Source of the DNA: Gammaproteobacteria bacterium Ga0077554
GTDB taxonomy: Bacteria > Pseudomonadota > Gammaproteobacteria > Ga0077554 > Ga007554
NCBI GenBank assembly: GCA_001464585.1
Contig: LNFF01000040.1
Location: 133,267-197,266, forward strand
Direction of reading: 5' to 3'
DNA: 64,000 bases
In this document: in pieces, positions 57,084 to 64,000 of the stretch
Layout: every line of letters starts with the position of its first letter
How positions within the stretch are numbered: the stretch's first letter is position 1
Program-made: the position numbers and the translations under genes
Notes under the pieces: model-generated
What the model was told of the DNA's origin: nothing
Databases searched by the model: none
The model's input: only the letters and a program-made list of their open reading frames with translations

Positions 57084-57379
57084 AAATGACGCACCGCAGC
57101 CGTTACATCACGGTGCGTCTTGTTGTAAAACAAAGCGGCGCGGGGGACTAGACGCGCCGCCTGATTGTATGCTAATGTTGCCAACAGTCTAAACAAGATC
57201 TTAAATAACGCCCGTTTTAACGGCCGCAGAATCTCCCCGGAATCTCCACGGAATCGCCTGAAAAGACATACGGGCTTGTATGTACGGATAAATCCGTATT
57301 GAATACGGCATGCCCTTGCCTCATCCGGTTTCTTTTATTAATCCGCTCCACCCATCCAATGTGTTGACAATCATCCATT
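57084..57379 (+). promoter_or_regulatory. trxA-rho intergenic region and rho leader with competing hairpins
   Basis: A hairpin at 57088-57119 (9-bp stem, then TTGTTGT) may end trxA. A GC-rich stem follows at 57135-57160. Nearer rho, ACATAC/GTATGT (57266-57283), ACGGA/TCCGT (57284-57297) and CCGTA/TACGG (57294-57308) lie in series; the last two share bases and cannot form together. rho is autoregulated by attenuation in E. coli, so an RNA switch is plausible here. Confidence 0.5.
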
Positions 57380-58639
57380 ATGAATCTGACTGAACTTAAG
57401 CAAAAACCACCTTCTGAACTTATCGACCTTGCCCAGTCCATGGGCATTGAGGGCATGGCCCGCTCCCGCAAACAAGATGTGATCTTCGCCGTACTCAAGG
57501 CACACGCCCACAAGGGTGAAGACATTTCTGGCGACGGCGTGCTGGAAATCCTGCAAGACGGCTTCGGCTTTCTGCGCTCCGCCGACAGCTCGTATCTGGC
57601 CGGCCCGGACGATATTTATGTTTCACCGAGCCAGATCCGGCGCTTTAACCTGCGCACCGGCGACACGATTTCCGGCAAGATCCGCCCGCCCAAAGAAGGC
57701 GAGCGTTACTTTGCCCTGCTCAAGGTCAGCGAAATCAATTTTGAATTACCGGAAAACGCCAAGAACAAGGTGTTGTTCGAAAACCTGACGCCGCTGTTCG
57801 CCAACCAGCGTCTCACCATGGAAATCGGCAATGGCAGCACCGAAGATTTGACGGCACGCGTCATTGACCTGGTGGCGCCCATCGGTAAAGGCCAGCGCGG
57901 CATGATCGTGTCGCCGCCTAAAGCCGGTAAAACCATGATGCTGCAGCATCTCGCGCAGTCGATCGCCGCCAATCATCCCGAATGCTATTTGATTGTGCTG
58001 CTGATTGACGAGCGCCCTGAAGAAGTGACCGAAATGGCGCGCTCGGTGCGCGGCGAAGTGGTTTCCAGCACCTTTGACGAACCCGCCAGCCGCCATGTGC
58101 AAGTGGCTGAAATGGTCATCGAAAAAGCCAAGCGCCTGGTCGAACATAAACGCGATGTGGTGATCCTGCTCGACTCGGTAACGCGCCTGGCGCGCGCTTA
58201 TAACACCGTGATCCCGTCATCCGGCAAGGTATTGACCGGCGGCGTGGACGCCAATGCGCTGCATCGCCCCAAACGCTTTTTCGGCGCGGCGCGTAACATT
58301 GAAGAAGGCGGCAGCCTGACCATCATCGCCACCGCCCTGATCGACACTGGCTCACGCATGGATGACGTTATCTATGAAGAGTTCAAGGGCACCGGCAACA
58401 TGGAAGTGCATCTGGAGCGCAAGATCGCCGAACGCCGCATCTACCCGGCCATCAACATCAACCGTTCCGGCACACGCCGCGAAGAACTGCTCACCGATGC
58501 CGATGAACTGCAAAAGATGTGGATCCTGCGCAAGCTGCTGCATCCCATGGAAGATTTGGCTGCCATGGAATTCCTGCTTGACAAGCTCAAAGCCACCAAG
58601 ACCAACGCTGAGTTTTTTGATTCGATGAAGCGCGGTTAG
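57380..58639 (+). CDS. rho: transcription termination factor Rho
   Basis: A 419-residue hexameric helicase. It has an N-terminal helical domain ([19 protein letters not shown]), a cold-shock-like RNA-binding domain with GFGFLRS and [13 protein letters not shown], then ATPase motifs [10 protein letters not shown] and [16 protein letters not shown]. The length is standard. Confidence 0.98.
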   Translation: MNLTELKQKPPSELIDLAQSMGIEGMARSRKQDVIFAVLKAHAHKGEDISGDGVLEILQDGFGFLRSADSSYLAGPDDIYVSPSQIRRFNLRTGDTISGKIRPPKEGERYFALLKVSEINFELPENAKNKVLFENLTPLFANQRLTMEIGNGSTEDLTARVIDLVAPIGKGQRGMIVSPPKAGKTMMLQHLAQSIAANHPECYLIVLLIDERPEEVTEMARSVRGEVVSSTFDEPASRHVQVAEMVIEKAKRLVEHKRDVVILLDSVTRLARAYNTVIPSSGKVLTGGVDANALHRPKRFFGAARNIEEGGSLTIIATALIDTGSRMDDVIYEEFKGTGNMEVHLERKIAERRIYPAININRSGTRREELLTDADELQKMWILRKLLHPMEDLAAMEFLLDKLKATKTNAEFFDSMKRG

Positions 58640-58660
58640 GGGTTACAGTTATTAGCACAT

Positions 58661-58699
58661 AAAAAAGGGGGGACACGCGGTTCGTGCCCCCCTTTTTTT
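58661..58699. terminator. bidirectional terminator between rho and the MFS/spermidine-synthase gene
   Basis: A6, G6, a bulged A, CACG, loop, CGTG, C6, then T7. It serves both convergent genes. Confidence 0.9.
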
Positions 58700-58707
58700 A
58701 TGCTGAA

Positions 58708-61542
58708 TCACCGCCCCAACGGGCTGATCACTTTCAAATGCGCCTGATATTCGGCAGCGGCCTGATGATTTCCAGCGTCTTTCTCCATCTGCCATAAGGC
58801 ACGCAACACTTCGGCGTGATCGGGGCGAATCTGCAGGATGGTGTGCAGGGCGTTGCGCTTGTCCATGCCGCGCTCTACGGCCTGCGGCAAGGTGGCGAGC
58901 ATGTTGTCGGCGAGGTCAAAACCAATCCAGCGGTCGCGCGGATTGGCTTCATAGGCCAGACGCATGAGCCGCTGCGGCTGGCCGCTGTCATCACCACTCA
59001 GCGCCATTACCCAGCTCCGCACCGCCAGAAAAGATGCGACATAACTGCGCTCAAAATCCGGCAGCGCCGCAGCGGGCACATTCAACGCGGCGGCGGCTTG
59101 CGGCAGGCTGGGGCGGCGTTCCAGCAGGGTGGCGAGCAAACTCCCCAGATTAAGCGTATCGCGCGCGCCGGCCTTTGCCGCCGTAGGCGCAGCCATGGGA
59201 TCAAGTGCGGCAGTGGCATAACGGGCGCGTGGCAGGCGGTATTCGATCTGCGGCGCCCACTCATCCTGCACTGGCCCGGTGCTGCGCGGAATATTGCCCC
59301 AGTAACGCCCCAGCCATGTCCAGACGCCTTCACCGCCCGTCGCCGCCATTTGCTCAGCGGGCGCGAAGCGGCTCAGGTTAGCGAGCACTGCAGGCGCGCC
59401 TTGCAGAACATTACGCGGCCCCACCAGGGCGAGGCGAAAGCCGTCCATAAACACCACGGCATTAGGGAAGACGCGGCGGAAGCTGCGCAGGATAATATCC
59501 AGCGAACCGGCATCAAACTGATTCAGCGCCAGCCACTGCACAAACACGCCCTGCCCAGTCAGGCGCGCCCGCGCACGCTGGAATTGTTGCACTGACAACA
59601 AGGCGCTATGCCCCACCAGGTCGGGATGAAACAGGTCACCGATGATGACATCATAATACGAGGTATCATTACGCAGGAAACGCCGGGCATCGTCACGCAC
59701 CACGCGCAGTTGTTGCATGACGTTATGATTCACCGGTGCGAACCAGTCGCTGGCGGCAGTGATGGCGCCTTGCGAAAGCTCTACGCCAGTGCGCGCCAGC
59801 GGCGAAAAAGGCAATGACCCTGCCGCCGAGATACCGGTGCCCAGCCCGAGAAACAATACGGAACGCGGCGCGGCGTGCAGCAACAGCGGCAAGCGTGCCT
59901 GATTTTGCTGCGACTCGACCGCCGTCGGATCAGACGAGGCATCCATGCGCTGCAAATCGGCCAGCAGCAGGCGCTGGCCGTCCGGCCGCTCGACAACATG
60001 GGTAATCGAGAGGGCGTCTTCGTGCAGATAAATATCCTGGCTACCGGCTTGCGCAACGGGCAACAAGGTGCGCACCGGCGGTAGCTCATAGAGCCGCCCC
60101 TGCCAGGCCAGCGCCGCGACCAACACCATCACGCCCCACGACGACGCGCGCGCCACCAGGGTCTTGGGCGCCCATACCATTCCACAGACAAATAACAGCG
60201 CCGCAGCAAGGCACAGCGTGGCGGGCGTGCCCAACCAGGGGATCAAGACGAATCCCGCCACCATCGCCCCCAAGGCGGCTCCCAGCGAGTTAATACCATA
60301 CAACCAGGGTGCGACGGCCGGGTGCCCACCCAGACGCGCCGTTAAAAGTGGCAACCACGCACCCAGCACCAGAGTCACGGGCAACGTCAACACCGCCACC
60401 GTCAAGCCTTGCCGCCACAACGCATCTGCCAGCGAGGTAAAACGCGCCTGCTCCACCCATTCAGCCAGCCACGGCAGGCAGGCCAAGCCCAACACGCTCA
60501 TGCCCCCCGCCAGCACTGGCAAAACGGCAAACCAAACCGTGGCCGCGCGTTTGCCGGGACGCGCCATCAGGCTACCCACGCCGATACCCACCAGAAACAC
60601 CGCCAGCAACACCGCCAGCACATATTCCGTGCGCAATAAAATCATGCCGAATAGCCGCGTCCATCCCACCTGCAGCATCAACGCCGCCGCCCCCACGCCG
60701 CCATATGCCAACAGCGACAACACTGGAACCGGCAGGGCCGGAGGGGAGGGGAGAGGAGCATCAACAGGCTCAGTTACGGGAGTAACCGTATCAAGGCTTA
60801 TTGTCCGACCCAGCCGCAACGACAACAAAAACGCCGTCGCCGCCACGCACAGGCTAATCCCCGCCACCACATAAATCGCCCTGGACCATCCCAGTACCGG
60901 CAGCAGCAGCAACGGCAGCAACGCCCCCAGCGCGCCGCCCAGCGCATTCAGGCCATACATGCGCGCCAGCGAGGACACCGGCGACGGCGGTCGTTCCTGC
61001 GCTTCCTGCGCCCTCGACACTTGTGCATCCATGCACGGCGTAGCGCTCTCCAGCGTCTTCAGCATCAACGGAAAACTGGCGCCCAATGCCAGCGCAGGAA
61101 CAAACAGCAACAGCAGCGCCACGCCCCCCTGCAGGGTATACCAGGCCGTAAGACTGGCCTGCGCACCGCCGCCTAACGCACTATCCACTGTCTGTTGCAA
61201 CCAGGGGATCCCCAGCGCATACAGTCCCACGCCACACTCCAGCGCGGCAAAGATCAACAGCGGTGCCTGCGACCGCCGCGCCCAGCGACCGCCCAGCAGA
61301 CTCCCCCCACCCAGACCCGCCATGAAAGCGGCGACCGCAATCACCACGCCAAAGATGCTGACGCCAAATTGCAGGCTCAACATGCGCGCCCACAGCACCT
61401 CATAGGCCAGACCCGTCATGCCCGAAATAAAATAAATGGCGAGCAACAGCCACGTCCAGCGGCCGACGCCATGTGGCGGCGTCGGTGCGTCCAGAAGGGG
61501 GGTAACGCTCAGTGGTGGGTTGAGCGACGAGTTAAAAGACAT
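58708..61542 (-). CDS. fused MFS-like membrane and spermidine-synthase-like protein
   Basis: About 944 residues from the ATG at 61542. The N-terminal half (to about 490) has a dozen or so hydrophobic helices, opening with FISGMTGLAYEVLWARMLSL, the usual start of these fusions. A methyltransferase/aminopropyltransferase fold follows, with FLGLGTGISAAGS (about 562) and VIIGDLFHPDL. The last 130 residues are helical and may be TPR-like (LRIRPDHAEVLRALWQ-type wording). The acidic signature of true spermidine synthases is not obvious, so polyamine synthesis should not be assumed. It follows the small membrane genes at 61.6-62.2 kb in the same direction. Confidence 0.8.
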   Translation of the reverse strand: MSFNSSLNPPLSVTPLLDAPTPPHGVGRWTWLLLAIYFISGMTGLAYEVLWARMLSLQFGVSIFGVVIAVAAFMAGLGGGSLLGGRWARRSQAPLLIFAALECGVGLYALGIPWLQQTVDSALGGGAQASLTAWYTLQGGVALLLLFVPALALGASFPLMLKTLESATPCMDAQVSRAQEAQERPPSPVSSLARMYGLNALGGALGALLPLLLLPVLGWSRAIYVVAGISLCVAATAFLLSLRLGRTISLDTVTPVTEPVDAPLPSPPALPVPVLSLLAYGGVGAAALMLQVGWTRLFGMILLRTEYVLAVLLAVFLVGIGVGSLMARPGKRAATVWFAVLPVLAGGMSVLGLACLPWLAEWVEQARFTSLADALWRQGLTVAVLTLPVTLVLGAWLPLLTARLGGHPAVAPWLYGINSLGAALGAMVAGFVLIPWLGTPATLCLAAALLFVCGMVWAPKTLVARASSWGVMVLVAALAWQGRLYELPPVRTLLPVAQAGSQDIYLHEDALSITHVVERPDGQRLLLADLQRMDASSDPTAVESQQNQARLPLLLHAAPRSVLFLGLGTGISAAGSLPFSPLARTGVELSQGAITAASDWFAPVNHNVMQQLRVVRDDARRFLRNDTSYYDVIIGDLFHPDLVGHSALLSVQQFQRARARLTGQGVFVQWLALNQFDAGSLDIILRSFRRVFPNAVVFMDGFRLALVGPRNVLQGAPAVLANLSRFAPAEQMAATGGEGVWTWLGRYWGNIPRSTGPVQDEWAPQIEYRLPRARYATAALDPMAAPTAAKAGARDTLNLGSLLATLLERRPSLPQAAAALNVPAAALPDFERSYVASFLAVRSWVMALSGDDSGQPQRLMRLAYEANPRDRWIGFDLADNMLATLPQAVERGMDKRNALHTILQIRPDHAEVLRALWQMEKDAGNHQAAAEYQAHLKVISPLGR

Positions 61543-61590
61543 GGCACACGAGATTGAAAGGGGATGGATATGCGCCCTGCGCAAACACCC

Positions 61591-61962
61591 CTAATTGAAA
61601 GGAAAAAACCACACAATAGCGGTTACTGCATGCGCCATTGCCAAAAAGACAGTGCCACCCGCGCAAATCATATGCGGCACAAACACCTGCTTGCCAAATA
61701 CCGCCATGGCAATGCCAAACCCGGCCGTGGCAAAAATCAAGACCAGCAAGGTAATGCCCATGAAAAACAGGATCTGGTGTTTTTGCCTGGTCTCAATCAG
61801 CACATGCTCACTGACAACATGTTCTTTATTTACGAACCCTTGCATGACTTGCTGGCTTTCATTCGCCTTGACAGGCGCGGCAACCAGCATGGTCATCAGC
61901 GCAATAAATAATACAAAAATACTGCTACTTACTGTTACGATACTACCGTTTTTTATCGCCAT
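61591..61962 (-). CDS. small membrane protein, unknown
   Basis: A 123-residue protein with an N-terminal hydrophobic segment (about 9-33, signal or anchor), a hydrophilic stretch, and two helices (about 66-87 and 95-118) ending AHAVTAIVWFFPFN. I do not recognise a family. It is part of a same-strand set with the genes at 61969-64000 and could be a subunit of a membrane complex. Confidence 0.65.
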   Translation of the reverse strand: MAIKNGSIVTVSSSIFVLFIALMTMLVAAPVKANESQQVMQGFVNKEHVVSEHVLIETRQKHQILFFMGITLLVLIFATAGFGIAMAVFGKQVFVPHMICAGGTVFLAMAHAVTAIVWFFPFN

Positions 61963-61968
61963 GCGTAA

Positions 61969-62214
61969 CTATGTCCCCGGCACCTTTTCCAATTCATCCT
62001 TACCCTTTTTCTTGTTCTTTTGGACGGTAAAATACCAATACAGTATTGCCATGATGATCAACGGACTTAACACGAGCGGCACCAAAAACAGAAAAATAAA
62101 CCACGGCGTATCAATCGTAACATGTAGATAACGATAACTGTCGAGCGCCAACGCAGCATCCGAAAATGCCATCATCACCGCTGCGCCACCCAATAGGCCA
62201 TTTGTTTTCAACAT
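61969..62214 (-). CDS. small membrane protein, unknown
   Basis: An 81-residue protein with a possible signal peptide (about 1-23, ending ALA), YRYLHVTIDTPWFIF, one strong transmembrane helix (about 37-63) and a lysine-rich cytoplasmic tail. No family recognised. The 6-base gap to the next gene indicates co-transcription. Confidence 0.62.
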   Translation of the reverse strand: MLKTNGLLGGAAVMMAFSDAALALDSYRYLHVTIDTPWFIFLFLVPLVLSPLIIMAILYWYFTVQKNKKKGKDELEKVPGT

Positions 62215-62250
62215 AGCAATCCCCCTTAACTATCGTGTGCTGCCGCAGCA

Positions 62251-63333
62251 TTACGCGCCATCAACATCTTTAGCGCAACGAAATCCAAAAAAATCCGAAG
62301 CGTAATGAGGCCATGAAAAATTTCGGTGGTAAGACGAGGTAGAAAATGGATCGCCCTTCCAGGATCCACCACGCAACACCTTATAAGGCTTGTCGGTTAC
62401 CACCAGATCAACCACTTTCATCGCCCTATCAGCCGCAGAATTTACCTGGGCAACTTTAGCCTTGAACACTTCGGTAGGCGCATTGGTGCCCGGATAAGGC
62501 TTAAAATCATCGGCGGTCCACTGATTCACATTCCCGGCCATATCAAACACCCCATACGGGCTGGCACCCGCTGGATACGCCGTCACAGGCGTGGTTGAAC
62601 CCACTGAATAATAGGTATTCAAACGCGTGGGATCCATCTGATTACCCCACGGCCAACGGCGGCCATCAGGACCACGCGCCGCCTTTTCCCACTCAGCTTC
62701 TGTTGGCAAGCGCTTGCCAGCCCACTTGGCATAACTCATCGCATCGTACCACGACACCATGGTCACAGGATGCAATTCAGTACCGGCGGGAATACGCCCC
62801 CCTTTCCAATGCAATGGGGGGCGGTGCCCTGCCGCCACAAAGCGTGCGTACTGAGCATTCGTTACCGGGTACTTGTCAATCAGGTAGGTTTTTAAAGAAA
62901 CTTTACGTTGTGGACGATTATACGCATCGTCACGCTCACGGTCTGAACCCATCAAAAATTCCTTCTCAGGCACCGTCACCAGCGAATCCAGTTCGCGCCA
63001 TTGCTCCGGGGTAAGCATCGCCTCCACTTCTGCGGCCGTGTAATTAGCCACGGCTGCCGCATTTTTTTTCGCATTCTTGCTGCGTGTAATATCTTCACCC
63101 GCCGCGCGTATCTTGCTGTGCATCTCCTTCAAATCGTAGGACGCTTTACTACGCATTTCCTCCATGCGATTCGAACCCAGCTCGACCACGTGGATGGTCG
63201 CCGCCACCATGGTCACCACAATACAGGTTACCAGCGTTGCGGCAATATAACGCTTGCGCGACGCTATCTGCTCAGGTGCCAGCGCGCCACCGCGCCGCCC
63301 TACGCCAGGGACAGGGACAGGAAGGGGCTTCAT
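62251..63333 (-). CDS. membrane-anchored FGE/PvdO-like protein lacking the catalytic cysteines
   Basis: A 360-residue protein with one N-terminal helix (about 29-50), a helical linker and a formylglycine-generating-enzyme-like domain (about 112-357). Signature pieces are MVSWYDAMSYAKWAGKRLPTEAEWE, PYGVFDMAGNVNQWTADDF, LRGGSW and FFGFRCAKD. True FGEs have a reactive cysteine pair shortly after RGGS; here that stretch (KGDPFSTSSYHRN) has none, so it is more likely a structural or maturation factor. It overlaps the upstream membrane protein gene by 4 bases. Confidence 0.82.
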   Translation of the reverse strand: MKPLPVPVPGVGRRGGALAPEQIASRKRYIAATLVTCIVVTMVAATIHVVELGSNRMEEMRSKASYDLKEMHSKIRAAGEDITRSKNAKKNAAAVANYTAAEVEAMLTPEQWRELDSLVTVPEKEFLMGSDRERDDAYNRPQRKVSLKTYLIDKYPVTNAQYARFVAAGHRPPLHWKGGRIPAGTELHPVTMVSWYDAMSYAKWAGKRLPTEAEWEKAARGPDGRRWPWGNQMDPTRLNTYYSVGSTTPVTAYPAGASPYGVFDMAGNVNQWTADDFKPYPGTNAPTEVFKAKVAQVNSAADRAMKVVDLVVTDKPYKVLRGGSWKGDPFSTSSYHRNFSWPHYASDFFGFRCAKDVDGA

Positions 63334-63860
63334 CTTTCAACCTCCGAAGACTTATTCACCATCGGAACAACTTCATCTTCTTCACGATCACGCCTGTGCT
63401 TATGAATCAGATGCTCTTGATTTTTCGGACTGCGTCCGTAAGTGCGCTTGATGATAACTTCCCCCACCAGCCCCCCTGCCGCGCAAAACTCCATCGCCAC
63501 CACCACCACCAGCGCCCAGTAAATAAACGGCAACAAAATATAGCCGTCGGGAACTGGGATATTCCCGGAATAGACCTGCAGATAGTTATACCCTCCCAGG
63601 ATGAGAGGCGGCAACATCGCCAGCAGCTTGCCGCCAAAACCATACAACAGGGCGACCGGAATACCCGCTACAAACGGCACAAAAAACAGCGTAGTAGCCC
63701 AGGCATAATCAAACGACTGAATACCGCCGAAAAATTCGAGATGCGCACCTGTCCAGTGGTTACCGAGGGCATTAACAATAACGCCCACAGCGATTGCCAC
63801 GGATCCCATCATCACATCAAGGAGTCTGCTTTTGATTTTTGGAGTCATGGGGAAGTTCAT
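63330..63860 (-). CDS. multi-pass membrane protein, unknown
   Basis: A 176-residue protein with four or five hydrophobic helices between residues 12 and 135, and a basic cytoplasmic tail (IKRTYGRSPKNQEHLIHKHR). No family recognised. Its start overlaps the end of the cytochrome c gene by about 44 bases and its stop overlaps the FGE-like gene, so all three form one transcription unit. Confidence 0.65.
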   Translation of the reverse strand: MNFPMTPKIKSRLLDVMMGSVAIAVGVIVNALGNHWTGAHLEFFGGIQSFDYAWATTLFFVPFVAGIPVALLYGFGGKLLAMLPPLILGGYNYLQVYSGNIPVPDGYILLPFIYWALVVVVAMEFCAAGGLVGEVIIKRTYGRSPKNQEHLIHKHRRDREEDEVVPMVNKSSEVER

Positions 63861-64000
63861 TGGAAACCTGGGCGACGGGCACGTACGGCTTGCCAGTTAA
63901 TTTCTCGTACTCTGCTTTTTTGGTTTCTTCCAGATACCAATCTTCTACTTTCAAACTGCTCATGTACGCCGCAAGAAGCTTACGCTCCTGTTCTGGCAAA
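63817..64000 (-). CDS. C-terminal end of a probable c-type cytochrome, cut by the window edge
   Basis: About 60 residues are visible, running in from beyond base 64000. LPEQERKLLAAYMSSLKVED resembles the last helix of class I cytochrome c domains. A tail with TGKPYVPVAQVSNELP follows. No CXXCH is within the visible part, so the assignment rests on that helix alone. Confidence 0.5.
   Translation of the reverse strand, partial: LPEQERKLLAAYMSSLKVEDWYLEETKKAEYEKLTGKPYVPVAQVSNELPHDSKNQKQTP

Noticed and set aside
58708-61542. Calling the fused protein a spermidine synthase.
   Set aside because: Only the general nucleotide-cofactor fold is clear; polyamine-binding acidic residues were not convincingly seen and the membrane half dominates.
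62251-63333. Calling the FGE-like protein a sulfatase-activating enzyme.
   Set aside because: The reactive cysteine pair after RGGS is missing and no sulfatase gene is nearby.

Overview
The window looks like chromosomal DNA of a ubiquinone-using gammaproteobacterium with moderately high GC, probably an environmental or chemolithotrophic lineage. The evidence is gene order rather than any marker phylogeny: rpmH-rnpA-yidD-yidC-mnmE, dusB-fis-purH, rhlB divergent from trxA-rho, argS followed by a SPOR protein, plus coq7, aerobic hemF and class I fbp. No ribosomal RNA, CRISPR array, prophage or complete insertion sequence was seen. Short palindromic repeats are scattered through the intergenic spaces.

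Layout. 1-3.2 kb: the 3' end of batD, then a metzincin-like membrane-anchored protein and a beta-propeller. 3.2-5.2 kb: a restriction-modification locus whose cytosine methyltransferase gene is split, its middle replaced by an AT-rich DUF3883-type nuclease-like gene. 5.4-20.5 kb (all minus strand): a cytochrome locus of 13 genes. In transcription order it encodes an OmcE-like tetraheme cytochrome, a PpiC prolyl isomerase, an outer-membrane beta-barrel, two triheme c7-type cytochromes, a cupredoxin/coiled-coil protein, a third triheme cytochrome, two NHL beta-propeller lipoproteins, an 11-heme cytochrome, System II cytochrome c assembly proteins (ResB, CcsA) and a TPR protein. 20.9-23.3 kb: two tandem porins with duplicated leaders. 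23.5-25.1 kb: two toxin-antitoxin pairs and a DUF2283 gene. 25.2-64 kb is mostly housekeeping: tRNA-Gln, rplM-rpsI, a NodIJ-type exporter, glcF, coq7, fbp, argS, a GGDEF/EAL regulator, mnmE-yidC-yidD-rnpA-rpmH, apaH, hemF, tsaC, purD, a YihY membrane protein, an amine oxidase, a Fic protein, purH-fis-dusB, methionine salvage mtnD-mtnB and rhlB/trxA/rho. The right edge holds an unrecognised set of membrane proteins with an FGE-like protein, beside a partial cytochrome c and a fused MFS/spermidine-synthase protein.

How the main system may work (inference): the 5.4-20.5 kb locus encodes 24 CXXCH heme sites and appears to be an outer-membrane electron conduit with a possible extracellular cytochrome filament. 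Triheme periplasmic carriers would pass electrons to a beta-barrel and then to the OmcE-like tetraheme protein and/or the 11-heme protein, whose first 280 residues repeat the tetraheme design. PpiC and the NHL lipoproteins would help folding or export. ResB/CcsA would attach heme, and they are translationally coupled to the 11-heme gene by 4-bp overlaps. Mobile palindromic repeats have invaded this locus and supply the apparent start codon of at least two of its genes.
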